DNA from: Haloarcula nitratireducens
Lineage (GTDB): Archaea > Halobacteriota > Halobacteria > Halobacteriales > Haloarculaceae
Length of the DNA: 29,652 nt
Reading direction: 5' to 3'
Assembly (NCBI RefSeq): GCF_019599505.1
Contig: NZ_RKLT01000035.1
Span: forward strand, 1 to 29,652
The stretch's first letter is position 1. Each line of letters starts with the position of its first letter. The notes below the pieces were generated by a model. It searched no databases. It was given only the letters and a program-made list of their open reading frames with translations, and was not told the DNA's origin. Of the stretch, positions 1 through 8,119 are shown piece by piece. A program made the position numbers and the translations under genes.

Positions 1-1
1 G

Positions 2-127
2 CCAAAGACAGCATGTGCGGAGTGTGGCCGTGAGTTTTCATATGATACCGGGCGGGAAACGCCGCGTGCGCCGATGCGGTTCTGTCGGTACTGTGGGACT
101 GAACTGCCACCACGAGAGGAGTGGTGA
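2..127 (+). CDS. C-terminal end of a zinc-ribbon protein (partial)
   Basis: The window opens inside this gene. The visible 41 residues hold two cysteine pairs, CAEC (residues 5-8 of the fragment) and CRYC (28-31), 19 residues apart, and end with PPREEW before a TGA. This is a classical zinc-ribbon arrangement common in small haloarchaeal proteins and at the C-termini of larger ones. The rest of the protein lies upstream, so its function cannot be told. It is read in frame 2; the other frames here are interrupted or lack a recognisable motif. Confidence 0.6.
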   Translation, partial: PKTACAECGREFSYDTGRETPRAPMRFCRYCGTELPPREEW

Positions 128-231
128 TCAGCCACTCGTTTTCAATTGCTGCCCATCACTGGGCCTCTGCTGTCCCAGCTATTGTTGCCATTACAGCGGT
201 CGATAGCAAACGATCGTAGAGACGTTTCTTG

Positions 232-705
232 TCACGCTCTATCTGTGGATGCAGACGACTTGTCGGGCGATTTGAGTGAGTAAAGGCGTTTGCGGGCATC
301 AGCGAAATAGATCTCTTCGCGAACTACGTCTCGGTTCTGGAGTTCCGTTAGTGCATACCGGACAGTACGCACTGAGAGTCGCGTTTCATCGACAAGTTGG
401 CCCTGGGTTAATTCTCCCTCGTATTCCAGTGTTTTGTAGACGAGCTTGGCACTGGGAGGCGCACCAGCAAGACAGTCATTCGCATCTGGTGCCACCATAT
501 GTGTCTCTACAGGGACTGCCGCTACAACTCCTCGGGTGTGGGCGGCCAGTCTGGCAAATTGGTACTGCGCAATCTCGGTTGACCCACAGTCTGGACACAC
601 TGTCGTCTCCTCCTCGAGCGTCGTCCCGCATTGCCGGCATTCTCGGATACGCGTAACCGACTGCCGTCGACGAGTGAGTGTTGCGACTGCCTTTCGTAAG
701 CCCAT
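232..705 (-). CDS. Zinc-ribbon / winged-helix transcriptional regulator
   Basis: This is a 157-residue protein. Its N-terminal zinc ribbon is formed by CRQC (residues 23-26) and CPDC (37-40). The C-terminal half (about 85-145) reads as a winged helix: LVYKTLEYEGELTQGQLVDE, then a recognition-helix-like segment SVRTVRYALTELQNRDVV and a basic wing. Many haloarchaeal regulators of this MarR/ArsR-like type exist, and the target of this one is unknown. An AT-rich GAATATAAAC at 721-730 lies just upstream, which fits a leaderless or short-leader transcript. The gene is divergent from the VOC gene. The middle (about 41-80) matches nothing I know. Confidence 0.8.
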   Translation of the reverse strand: MGLRKAVATLTRRRQSVTRIRECRQCGTTLEEETTVCPDCGSTEIAQYQFARLAAHTRGVVAAVPVETHMVAPDANDCLAGAPPSAKLVYKTLEYEGELTQGQLVDETRLSVRTVRYALTELQNRDVVREEIYFADARKRLYSLKSPDKSSASTDRA

Positions 706-820
706 GCTCCCAATTGTGGGGTTTATATTCTACCGTCAAAAGTATGGGTATGTCTATTCAGAGGTCCCGTCGACTTTCCCCCTCGATACGCTTTTGTCCC
801 AGAGGGGCCAGCAAAAAATC

Positions 821-1609
821 ATGGATGGTACTCTCGACCACGTCATGATCCGCGTCGCGGATCTGCAGACATCGCTCGACTGGTACACGACGCACCTCGA
901 CTATGAGGAGAAGGATCGATACGAAGGCGACGGGTTCACCATCGTCTATCTGGGCCCCGAAGACATGCACGAGGACGGTGCTATGCTGGAGATAACCCAC
1001 AACGAGGGCGAGGAACTGGAACTGGGCGACGCCTGGGGTCACATCGCCGTCCGTGTTCCTGAAGGGGAACTGGAGGCATCCTACGAGCAGTTGATGGATG
1101 AGGGCGTCGAAGACTACCGCGACCCTGAATCTTGCGGCGGTCGTTACGCATTCGTCAAAGACCCCGACGGACACGAGGTCGAGATCGTGCAGCGTGACCA
1201 TGGTGCGAAGTGGAGCCTCGACCACACAATGATCCGCGTCGAAGACGCCGACGAGGCACTCGGCTTCTGGATCCGGAAATTCGGATACGACGAAGTCGGC
1301 CGCTGGGAGGCCGATACTTTTGCAAATTATTTCGTCGAGCCCAGGGACGCTGCGCCCGAGGAGATGGCCGTCGAACTCACCTACAATTACGACGGCCGTA
1401 CGTACGATTACGGCGACTCCTGGGGCCATCTCTGTGTCAGGATCGACGACGTCCACGACGACTGGGAGACACTCATGGAACGGGAGGCGCCGGATTACCG
1501 CGACCCCGAATCCTGTGACGACCTCTACGCGTTTACGAAAGACCAAGACGGACACGAGATCGAACTGCTGGAACGGGACCCGGCGGCTGACTCGCTGTTC
1601 CCCTTCTGA
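821..1609 (+). CDS. Double-domain VOC (glyoxalase/dioxygenase fold) protein
   Basis: The 262 residues form two tandem vicinal-oxygen-chelate domains, about 1-128 and 131-253. Each keeps a full set of candidate metal ligands: H7, E57, H74 and E121 in the first, and H135, E185, H203 and E248 in the second. The repeated phrases LDHxMIRV, WGHxxVR, DYRDPESC and DGHEVEI/DGHEIEL show an internal duplication. VOC enzymes include glyoxalase I, extradiol dioxygenases and epimerases. Two His-Glu-His-Glu sets are most like glyoxalase I, but I cannot assign a substrate. Start 821 is chosen because similarity to the family begins there; the frame stays open further upstream without domain content. It converges on the alcohol dehydrogenase operon. 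Confidence 0.82.
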   Translation: MDGTLDHVMIRVADLQTSLDWYTTHLDYEEKDRYEGDGFTIVYLGPEDMHEDGAMLEITHNEGEELELGDAWGHIAVRVPEGELEASYEQLMDEGVEDYRDPESCGGRYAFVKDPDGHEVEIVQRDHGAKWSLDHTMIRVEDADEALGFWIRKFGYDEVGRWEADTFANYFVEPRDAAPEEMAVELTYNYDGRTYDYGDSWGHLCVRIDDVHDDWETLMEREAPDYRDPESCDDLYAFTKDQDGHEIELLERDPAADSLFPF

Positions 1610-1800
1610 TCTCCACCGACCAGCGTGGCTACGGTAGCTCGTGGCAGATACGTCATCTCCCATCCGGAGTCGGACGGGGTATTCGTAACTGATGTTCAGG
1701 TAGCACTCTAGACTCATAAAAACAAAGTCTTGGATTGCTACGATACTCCCTCCTATGGTGTTCACACTCCCGAAACCCGGGAATCTGGAGAAAGGGCGAT

Positions 1801-2841
1801 CTACGGCGTGATGACAGCCCGCCCGTCTATCTCTCTATTTTCGAGCTTCTGGGCGACCTCGTTGACGTCTTCGAGGTCATAGCGGCTGGTATGGAGAGTG
1901 ACCTCGCCGCGTTCAACCAGTGCGACCAATTCCTGGAGCTCCGCGTACCGACCGACGATGTTGCCGACGAACGAGAACTCTCCATTGACAAGCGCCTGAG
2001 CTGGTTCGTGGATGTGGCCGCCGTAGCCGATGATGTGGTGGTCGCCCCCGGCCGCGCAGATATCGGGGGCTAGTTGTGTCGTCTCGTCGGCCCCGACGAA
2101 ATCCAGTACCCGGGCCGCGCCGACGCCGTCGGTGATGTCCTCGATCTCGCTCGCTACGTCGTCGCTTTCGGGGTCGAGCGTGTAGTGTGCACCGAGGTCC
2201 GACGCGAGGTCTCGTGCGGACTCTTTGAGATCGACAGCGACGATGTCGGCGGCGCTCATCGATTCGAGACACTGCAGTCCAATGTGACCGAGGCCGCCGA
2301 CGCCGATGACGACAGCGGTGTCACCGGGGTTGAGGCCGTCTTCGGCCTTCTTCACGGCGTGGTAGGCGGTGATACCCGCGTCGGCGTGGGGTGCGATGGT
2401 CGTCGGGTCTATGCCGTCAGGCAAGGGAATTACCGACCGCTCGCTCGTGTGGAGTTCGTCGGCGAAGCCACCGTCGGTCGTCAGGCCGTTGAATGCGTCG
2501 TTCTCGCAATACATCGTCTCACCTTGCCGGCACGGCCGGCAAGTGCCACACGACTGGACCGGGTGACAGATGACCTGGTCGCCCTCTGAGACGAGTTCAA
2601 CTTCCTCGCCGACTTCGAGGACGGTACCGGCGTTCTCGTGACCGAGTGTCATCGGCAGGGGCTGTGGAACGTACTCTTCCCACATCCCCTCGATAATATG
2701 GTTGTCTGTCTGACACCACCCGGCACCTTCTACTTCGACGATTACGTCGGAGCTGCCGGATACCTGTGGTTTATCGACTTCGTCGATCGAGAGGCCGTCG
2801 CTCATGTCATGTGTGTATTCGTGTAAGCGTGCTGCTCGCAT
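1801..2841 (-). CDS. adh: Zinc-dependent alcohol dehydrogenase (MDR family)
   Basis: This is a 346-residue medium-chain dehydrogenase. Catalytic-zinc candidates are C43 (GAGWCQTDNH) and H68-E69 (GHENAGT), with D154 in PHADAG in the position often held by Cys. The structural-zinc cysteines are C98, C101, C104 and C112. The Rossmann motif GVGGLGHIG spans about 180-188, which fits NAD(P)-dependent oxidation of an alcohol. An upstream ATG at 2862 is in frame, but start 2841 places TTTATAATAA (2866-2875) about 28 bases upstream, the usual leaderless distance. It is the last gene of a set with the DUF59 and amidohydrolase genes but probably also has its own promoter. Confidence 0.93.
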   Translation of the reverse strand: MRAARLHEYTHDMSDGLSIDEVDKPQVSGSSDVIVEVEGAGWCQTDNHIIEGMWEEYVPQPLPMTLGHENAGTVLEVGEEVELVSEGDQVICHPVQSCGTCRPCRQGETMYCENDAFNGLTTDGGFADELHTSERSVIPLPDGIDPTTIAPHADAGITAYHAVKKAEDGLNPGDTAVVIGVGGLGHIGLQCLESMSAADIVAVDLKESARDLASDLGAHYTLDPESDDVASEIEDITDGVGAARVLDFVGADETTQLAPDICAAGGDHHIIGYGGHIHEPAQALVNGEFSFVGNIVGRYAELQELVALVERGEVTLHTSRYDLEDVNEVAQKLENREIDGRAVITP

Positions 2842-2865
2842 GGTATAGCATACCTCCACCATCTA

Positions 2866-2875
2866 TTATTATAAA
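2866..2875 (-). promoter_or_regulatory. TATA-like box of the alcohol dehydrogenase gene
   Basis: TTTATAATAA on the minus strand is centred about 28 bases before ATG 2841. It supports that start over the longer in-frame start at 2862 and implies a leaderless transcript. Confidence 0.6.
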
Positions 2876-2911
2876 CTTGAGGGTCTCCCAGAACCCTGCT
2901 GGTTTCGGGGG

Positions 2912-3694
2912 TTATCGCGCGTAGGAATCTGGTCTGTCGGGGTCGAAGCGGGCCTCGTTGAGTGCGTCACAGATGTTGCCCTGCCCGCTCATGTTCACTT
3001 TCGCGAGCCGCGTCCGCTTGTGAATGAGGTCGAATTGGTCGGGGTCGATAGGCTCGCCCTCTGGCGTCCGGAACAGCAGGTCGTCTTCGGCGCTGAAGAC
3101 CCCTGATGCTTTGGCTTTCTCAACGTAGCTGGCGAGAACCTTGCCGTCGACAGGAATCGCCACTGCGCCGTCTCGGACATAGATGACTGCCTCGGTGTCG
3201 CCGTCGTCGCCCAGCGAGAGATTACCGCGGGTGAGTTGGACTATCTGTGTTGCCGAGAGTCCCACGTCCAGTAATTCGTTCATCGCGTCGTATTGCCGGC
3301 CGACCCGTGCCTTGTCGTCGAGTGACGCTCGGATGCTCTCGATACCACCGTCTGCGTCCGGGAAGACATTCTCGAACGACTTGCGGCCATTGACTCCCTC
3401 GGTAATCTCGGTTTCGTGCATGTGCTCGCGAAGACTGATGGTGGCCCGTTCAACGCTGTCGAGTGACTCGACCTCGTCACGGGCATCTGTGGCCATCATC
3501 CACGCGAACGCCGGCGAACACCACGCTGTTGGGAGTGAGAAGGTCACGTCGACCAACGACCCCTGAATGGTGATATCGTCGATATAGTCCAGTTCGACGA
3601 TAGATTCGTCAAGTTCAGGATCTGTCACCTGGTCCAGTTGATTGCGTATCTCGCGGACGGTCGGATGTGCGTCCGTGTGTGTTCGACTCGACAT
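2912..3694 (-). CDS. DUF59/MIP18-domain protein of monooxygenase-operon type
   Basis: The 260 residues begin with a DUF59 (PaaD/SufT-like) domain at about 12-90: DQVTDPELDESIVELDYIDD, then LPTAWCSPAF with the conserved cysteine. The long C-terminal part (about 95-260) has no known fold that I recognise, but this two-part layout matches proteins encoded next to actinobacterial propane/acetone monooxygenases. DUF59 proteins assist iron-sulfur or metal-centre assembly, so a maturation role for a partner metalloenzyme is likely. Its ATG overlaps the stop of the amidohydrolase gene by one base (TAATG), indicating one transcript and translational coupling. The enzyme it would mature is not in the window. 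Confidence 0.8.
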   Translation of the reverse strand: MSSRTHTDAHPTVREIRNQLDQVTDPELDESIVELDYIDDITIQGSLVDVTFSLPTAWCSPAFAWMMATDARDEVESLDSVERATISLREHMHETEITEGVNGRKSFENVFPDADGGIESIRASLDDKARVGRQYDAMNELLDVGLSATQIVQLTRGNLSLGDDGDTEAVIYVRDGAVAIPVDGKVLASYVEKAKASGVFSAEDDLLFRTPEGEPIDPDQFDLIHKRTRLAKVNMSGQGNICDALNEARFDPDRPDSYAR

Positions 3695-4752
3695 TAGTCT
3701 GCAGTGGCATCCGTGGCCCCATAGTGATCTTCGAGGCCGAATTCCTCAGTCACGCCGTCCGTGCGGAACTGTTGCTTTTTCTCTTCGATATCGATGTCGT
3801 ACAGTTCGGCGATATTCTCACCCATAATCTTCTTCATTACGTCCGTCGTGAGTTCGACGCCGTACTCGTCTTGCTGTTCGTCGGTCAGCTCGGCGTTCAT
3901 CATCATATCCACCAGCCAGTCGGGGTTCCACAGTGCGTAGTCCGACCCGAAGATGATGCGGTCTTCACCGAGCCAATACAGCAGCTCTCCCATTATTTCG
4001 CCGAACTTCCGGGGACGATTCTGTACCATTGGGGCTGCGACGGCGAGTCCGCCGTACACGTTCGGCTCTTGCGCGGCAATCCAGCAGAAGTCGTCTAAGC
4101 GTGGGAGTCCAACGTGTTCGACGACGAAGTCGAGATCCGGGAACGAACTCGCGGCGTCGTCGATGTCAGCCACATCGAACGCGTCACGGTTCAGCGGTCG
4201 AATCGTCGGGCCCTTGTGGGCGTGGATCTTGTCGATTCCCAGTTCCGCGCATTTTTCCAAGAACTCGAACGACTCCTCGCTGTCGAGACGCCATCCCTTC
4301 GACTCGCCGCGCCACTCTGCGGTATACACCTTGACGCCCTCGATGTCGTACTGTTCCTTCTGATGTTCGAGGTATTCCAGTCCGTCCTCACCGTCTCTGG
4401 GGTCGAAGGTCCCGTTGAGCACGAACCGCTCGGGGTACTCCTCGGCCAGTTCCGCGTTTTGTTCTATCGTATTGAAACCCTCATCGTAGAAGTCGGTGAG
4501 GTACGTCGGCTGGAAGATAGCCATGTCAGCTGCGGCGTTTCCGAACAGGTCCTCGGCCATCCGTTCCGGACCGTAGTACCGATACTCGTCGAGGTCCCAC
4601 TCCCGCTCTTCTGGTGTGAAACCTGTATGGTAATCGTAGAAACACTGGATGAACTCCTCGCCACCTTGGTGTTTGATGTTCTCTTCGCGCGCATCCCAGA
4701 GGTGGACGTGCCCGTCAATGACGAAAATTTCCTCATCGTCTTGGTAGTACAT
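3694..4752 (-). CDS. Amidohydrolase-2 family protein of monooxygenase-operon type
   Basis: The 352-residue metal-dependent hydrolase/decarboxylase has the N-terminal HxH metal motif in FVIDGHVHLWDA (H15, H17), further histidines in KIHAHKGPTI and VVEHVGLPR, and the C-terminal aspartate in FGSDYALWNPDW. The family includes 2-amino-3-carboxymuconate semialdehyde and dihydroxybenzoate decarboxylases. This sequence resembles more the amidohydrolase found downstream of actinobacterial prm/mim monooxygenase genes. Start 4752 (MYYQDD) is preferred over upstream in-frame ATGs at 4776 and 4797, because TTTATTATAA at 4776-4785 sits 28 bases before it. It is first in an operon with the DUF59 protein. 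Confidence 0.82.
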   Translation of the reverse strand: MYYQDDEEIFVIDGHVHLWDAREENIKHQGGEEFIQCFYDYHTGFTPEEREWDLDEYRYYGPERMAEDLFGNAAADMAIFQPTYLTDFYDEGFNTIEQNAELAEEYPERFVLNGTFDPRDGEDGLEYLEHQKEQYDIEGVKVYTAEWRGESKGWRLDSEESFEFLEKCAELGIDKIHAHKGPTIRPLNRDAFDVADIDDAASSFPDLDFVVEHVGLPRLDDFCWIAAQEPNVYGGLAVAAPMVQNRPRKFGEIMGELLYWLGEDRIIFGSDYALWNPDWLVDMMMNAELTDEQQDEYGVELTTDVMKKIMGENIAELYDIDIEEKKQQFRTDGVTEEFGLEDHYGATDATAD

Positions 4753-4775
4753 CTCATGTATGGGGCAGTGTCTCA

Positions 4776-4785
4776 TTATAATAAA
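4776..4785 (-). promoter_or_regulatory. TATA-like box of the amidohydrolase operon
   Basis: TTTATTATAA on the minus strand is centred 28 bases upstream of ATG 4752. It supports a leaderless start for the amidohydrolase-DUF59 transcript. Confidence 0.6.
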
Positions 4786-5527
4786 TGTTAGGCACAATTA
4801 GCGAGCGGTGTTTAGATACGGACGATGAATGTAGTTAAGCGGGCTTCTAGTGGCATATACCAGAAATAGCCTGCTCGTCGGTGGCAACTGCTTTAGGGTA
4901 AGTCGCTAGAGTGAAAGGCACCACTCGAGCGCGATGAAACTCGGTCTCCGATTCCGTTAGTCGACGAATTGTATGAGCTACTCGACGCGGAAAGCGAGAT
5001 CGTGGACGACCAGGGGTCAGATGACCCGACGGTCAGTACCGGAGGAGCACAGAGTTATTTCGTCTGCTGTGGGTTCCACATTTGGGAAACGGGGAACCCG
5101 ATTCGGAAACGTTGGGGGTGCCGAATTGTCAGAGGCTTCTCCGTTCCCACTTGTCATCCGTTTTGAATACGGATTAACCCCCGATATTACTCGTATCATC
5201 ATAGGTACTCAGTTAGCATTCTTACTGAGTGGCTGTTTCTGCCGCTGTCGTGCACAACAAGAGTCAAAGGGAACGTAGCCAGTTTCCCAGCCGACAGCTT
5301 ACTGCACTGGCTCCCCCATCGTCGCGGCGCTCGTCTCTTGGGTAGCTGTCGCCTGTCTCGGTGCTGTGAGATGCAGTGATGGAGCTGCCGCGATCAGCGT
5401 GCCAGCCACGAACTGATAACAGCGGAGACGAGGCTGTTAGGGGTTCTATTTCTCGCGACAGCCCATAACCAGCATGCGCATCATCTAGAGCCACCCTACG
5501 AACGTTGATTACCACAGCCATTCACAT
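4786..5527. other. Intergenic region with decayed coding-like and repeat sequence
   Basis: No intact gene is convincing here. A plus-strand frame from 4915 reads PIPLVDELYELLDAESEIVD and on to STGGAQ, acidic and haloarchaeal in style, but it has no usual start and then loses coding character. This may be the relic of an unidentified gene. A diverged copy of the element described at 7992 lies at about 5216-5276. Short frames on the minus strand up to 5521 look random. Confidence 0.4.
5216..5276 (+). repeat. Diverged partial third copy of the stem-ended repeat
   Basis: The 15-base core CTGAGTGGCTGTTTC (from about 5224) is identical to the cores in the copies at 7992-8119 and 23233-23360. Flanking similarity (cagtt, gca, aacaa, agggaa) follows in the same order. 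The terminal stem-forming half seen in the other copies is missing. Confidence 0.5.
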
Positions 5528-5956
5528 ATGACTATGGCTGAATTTCCCGACGAACGACAGCTTGTATTACGGGCACGTTCCCAGTTGGACCAGTGGACGA
5601 GAAATGCCCGAATGGAGGCGTACACTGAACTATTCGAAGGAGACGATTCCCTCCTCTCCTCCGAAGAGATGCAGCTGCTGGATGCGCTCGACTCCGAACT
5701 GGAGCGAGGGGGCAGCGATGGTGTTTGGGGAACCGATCAGTATGGCATTCACACAGCGGGAACCTCGAGTTCGGATATCTCACTCGGCATCGTCTGTGTC
5801 TACCATCCACAGATTACCACGGATTCTGTTCTCCGTGGGGCCGACGACTTCGACGACGAAACTGAAGAGCGACTCAACGCAGCACTCTGGCAATACAGTG
5901 AGCGCGTCGCGACACTCATCGAAGGAGAACTCGACGAGTTCATCCGTCAAACATAG
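5528..5956 (+). CDS. Uncharacterised haloarchaeal protein
   Basis: The 142 residues are acidic (pI clearly low) with no transmembrane segment. I see an N-terminal helical segment (DERQLVLRARSQLDQWTRNA), a helix SSEEMQLLDALDSELERG, a middle that looks like strands (DISLGIVCVYHPQITTDS), and a C-terminal amphipathic helix ending in ELDEFIRQT. I recognise no enzyme motif. Composition and the complete open frame argue that it is real. A second in-frame ATG lies two codons in (5534). It stands alone between intergenic sequence and a convergent zinc-ribbon gene. Confidence 0.72.
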   Translation: MTMAEFPDERQLVLRARSQLDQWTRNARMEAYTELFEGDDSLLSSEEMQLLDALDSELERGGSDGVWGTDQYGIHTAGTSSSDISLGIVCVYHPQITTDSVLRGADDFDDETEERLNAALWQYSERVATLIEGELDEFIRQT

Positions 5957-6036
5957 AGTTAGGTCCCGACTCCTGTCCAGTCTCGCATTGTCGCAGATTC
6001 AAACGATTCCGAGAGAGATGTCACGCCTCACCCTCC

Positions 6037-6270
6037 CTAGCCTCGAGATCGCTCGTGTTCTGGGACGAGGTTGAGAAACACGTCGTCCTCTGTCCTACAC
6101 TCCGGACAAGTATGCACGAAATGAAGGCCGTCCTCATCACGCTTTTCTACACGCCACTCCGACCGGGCGCGGGCGACGTTTCCACACTCCTTGCAGCGTT
6201 TTGGATGATCCTGGAGGTACGTTTGCATGAAGTCGATGAATGACTGCGTCCCATGGTGGTGCGTCGGCAT
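6037..6270 (-). CDS. Small zinc-ribbon protein
   Basis: The 77-residue protein has two cysteine pairs, CKEC (26-29) and CPEC (55-58), which should bind one zinc. Between them lie a basic stretch (ARARSEWRVEKRDEDG) and FVHTC. The N-terminus MPTHHHGTQSFIDFMQTYL is followed by an acidic C-terminal tail. Such small zinc-finger proteins are abundant in haloarchaea, and some affect biofilm formation or motility, but none of that can be inferred for this one. It converges on the 5528-5956 gene with an 80-base gap. Confidence 0.75.
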   Translation of the reverse strand: MPTHHHGTQSFIDFMQTYLQDHPKRCKECGNVARARSEWRVEKRDEDGLHFVHTCPECRTEDDVFLNLVPEHERSRG

Positions 6271-6578
6271 ACTTGGTCATTCGGGGGGCAGCCGTATCAA
6301 TGCATTTGATTATTTGACACTTCCTCAACTCACCCAGTCGTTACTGCGTCTTTAGGCGCAGGAGGAGGTCAGACGGTCAGTACAGGAAGACGATGTATCG
6401 CACTGACTTGCGTTCTATCCGGTTTCTGCCACATGCGGTGTGCAAGATTTAGAGGATAGATGCAGCACGGTCGCCACCGACTGTGGAGACTCCGTCACGA
6501 CTCGACGGTGAATACAGGATCGCTATTCGGGAGGGTGGAACGGTAGCCGAATCGTGAGGCCGAACGTTCGTCGGTCGC

Positions 6579-7040
6579 TCAGGCACCCATGTTCGCCACT
6601 TTCTCGGCGAGTTGGGCGTCGAGGTCGGCGTGGTGGTGAACGGCTTTCCACTCGCCGTTCTCCTTTCGGTAGACGTTGGTCGCCCGGCCCTCCAGGGAGA
6701 GCTGATCACCCGCAATGGTCATCGACGCGGACTCGGTGCAGAGTTCGTATGCAAGGTCGCTGGTGACGCGGATGAGTTGGCCCGTGCGGGTGACCTCCCC
6801 ACCCTCACTCATTGATGCGACTCCCTCCCAGGATCCTTTGACGGCGTCCCAGCCCTCCTCCCGTCCACCGATCGGATGCATGGTCGTCACGTCGTCCTCG
6901 TGTGACCAGACATCCGCCATGGCACTGGCATTGCCATTCGCCATCTCGTCCAGTGCATCGTAGAACTGGTCAGATGCAGCTCTGACGGCGTCTGTTTCGG
7001 TTTGTGATGGATTCACGTGTTGGTCTCTCCATGCGCACAC
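6579..7040 (-). CDS. NTF2-like (SnoaL/DUF4440-type) protein, copy 1
   Basis: The 153 residues form an NTF2-like fold: helix TDAVRAASDQFYDALDEMA, WSHEDDVTTMHPIGGREEGW, then the strand-rich end RATNVYRKENGEWKAVHHHAD. The family includes small-molecule isomerases, cyclases, hydratases and non-enzymatic ligand binders; the substrate is unknown. It is the first of two tandem copies, the other being at 7353-7814. The start may be the ATG at 7040 or the GTG at 7016, which aligns with an ATG in copy 2. H in HHHAD and the D pair near residue 47 sit in the pocket region in relatives. Confidence 0.82.
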   Translation of the reverse strand: MCAWRDQHVNPSQTETDAVRAASDQFYDALDEMANGNASAMADVWSHEDDVTTMHPIGGREEGWDAVKGSWEGVASMSEGGEVTRTGQLIRVTSDLAYELCTESASMTIAGDQLSLEGRATNVYRKENGEWKAVHHHADLDAQLAEKVANMGA

Positions 7041-7352
7041 AGAACACCCACCCCCGTGAATGCATGTTGCCAGTTAGCATTCGTCAACATATTCACGGTG
7101 CGATGGTGGTACGAGCCACCGAGTGAAGGATGACCGAATAGGCAAGAAGTGGTGAATACGCGCGCTGTATGCAGCAGTGCCTTTTCAAACTACTCAGCGC
7201 TTGTCAGTACCAGCGTGACCGATCCAGAGAGTGTACTCAGCACGGTCGCCACCTCCTGTGGAACCCCGTCATGACGCACCCCTGAAGATAGGATATCTAT
7301 TCAGTCGAGTAAAACGGTCGTTGAATTGGGTCGCCGAACGTTCGTCGGTCGC

Positions 7353-7814
7353 TCAGGCACCCATGTTCGCCACTTTCTCGGCGAGTTCGGCGTCCAAATC
7401 GGCGTGTTGGTGGACAATCTTCCACTCGCCGTTCTCCTTCCGGTAGATGTTCGTCGCCCGGTGCTCCCAGGTAATCGATTCACCCGCTAAGGTCGCCGAC
7501 AGCGACTCGGTGCAGAGTTCGTATGCGAGGTCGCCGGTGACGCGGATGAGCTGGTCCTTCCGGGTGGCCGTGCCATCCGAACACGCTGATGCGACTTCCT
7601 CCATAGACCCACTGATGGCGTCCCAGCCCTTCTCCCGTCCACCGAGTTCGGTCATGGTCGTCACGTCGTCCTCGTGTGACCAGATCTCCGCCATAGGACC
7701 GGCATCCCCGTTCAATAGCGCTTCCAGTGCATCATAGAGTTGGTCGGATGCGGCTCGGACTTCGTCTACTTCGATTTGTGATGGATTCATGTGTTGATCT
7801 CTCCATGCGCACAC
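7353..7814 (-). CDS. NTF2-like (SnoaL/DUF4440-type) protein, copy 2
   Basis: The 153 residues are clearly paralogous to the gene at 6579-7040: shared MCAWRDQH, NPSQ, WSHEDDVTTM, YELCTES and HADLDAxLAEKVANMGA. Substitutions concentrate in the middle (ALLNGDAGPMAEI, ACSDGTATRKDQ, SATLAGESITWEH), which is where ligand-pocket residues would lie, so the copies may bind different ligands. A TATA-like stretch at 7834-7842 is 20-28 bases before ATG 7814 and favours that start; ATG 7790 is the alternative. Confidence 0.82.
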   Translation of the reverse strand: MCAWRDQHMNPSQIEVDEVRAASDQLYDALEALLNGDAGPMAEIWSHEDDVTTMTELGGREKGWDAISGSMEEVASACSDGTATRKDQLIRVTGDLAYELCTESLSATLAGESITWEHRATNIYRKENGEWKIVHQHADLDAELAEKVANMGA

Positions 7815-7991
7815 AGAACGCCGACCACGGTGAAAGTATGCTACCAGTTAGCATTCAGTGACATATTCACGCTGCGATGGAGGTACGAGCCACTGAGTGA
7901 AGGACGACCGAATAGGCAATAAGAGGTGAATACGCGCTGTGTATTCAGTAGACCTCTCAGAACATCATCCGCCGCTGATAGGATTTGTAGT

Positions 7992-8119
7992 GGTCAGTTC
8001 GCAACATTGCTGAGTGGCTGTTTCAGATACTGTGATGAGTAACAAACAGCGGTTCGAGGGAATCTGACGAATTAGCTAACCAACGCTCGAACAAACGAGG
8101 CTGGTTTGTTGGTTAGCCT
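7992..8119 (+). repeat. 128-bp stem-ended repeat, copy A
   Basis: It begins GGTCAGTTCGCAAC and ends GTTGGTTAGCCT. The first 58 bases differ at only two positions from the copy at 23233-23360. The second half has drifted, but both arms of the inverted repeat GCTAACCAAC / GTTGGTTAGC are kept. Equal length and a conserved stem around a variable loop suggest a structured or mobile element such as an insertion-sequence relic or MITE. I do not recognise the family. Copy A overlaps the 3' end of the small membrane-protein gene. Confidence 0.75.

Larger units (their letters stand above)
6463..7955. repeat. 775-bp tandem duplication (two units)
   Basis: Two direct units, about 6463-7180 and 7238-7955, have a period of about 775 bases. 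Similarity covers the downstream flank (cagcacggtcgcc at 6463 and 7238), the whole NTF2-like gene, and the upstream flank (ccagttagcattc, then acatattcacg, tacgagccac and gaccgaataggcaa). The flanks have drifted more than the coding parts. A short motif of the type GTATGCAGCA occurs near the edges of the units and may have served for the recombination. Confidence 0.85.

Noticed and set aside
446..820. The open frame continues upstream of the VOC protein start for about 125 codons
   Set aside because: That part overlaps the regulator gene on the other strand, has no domain similarity, and a good ATG with family-typical beginning exists at 821.
758..1765. Long minus-strand open frame opposite the VOC gene
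   Set aside because: It mirrors the high-GC codon pattern of the real plus-strand gene, and its product (rich in V, R, F) has no haloarchaeal acidic character or motif.
4973..5278. 101-codon frame in the region before the 5528 gene
   Set aside because: Basic, cysteine-containing product without motif; it also runs through the diverged repeat copy. Only an overlapping frame shows a possible short relic.
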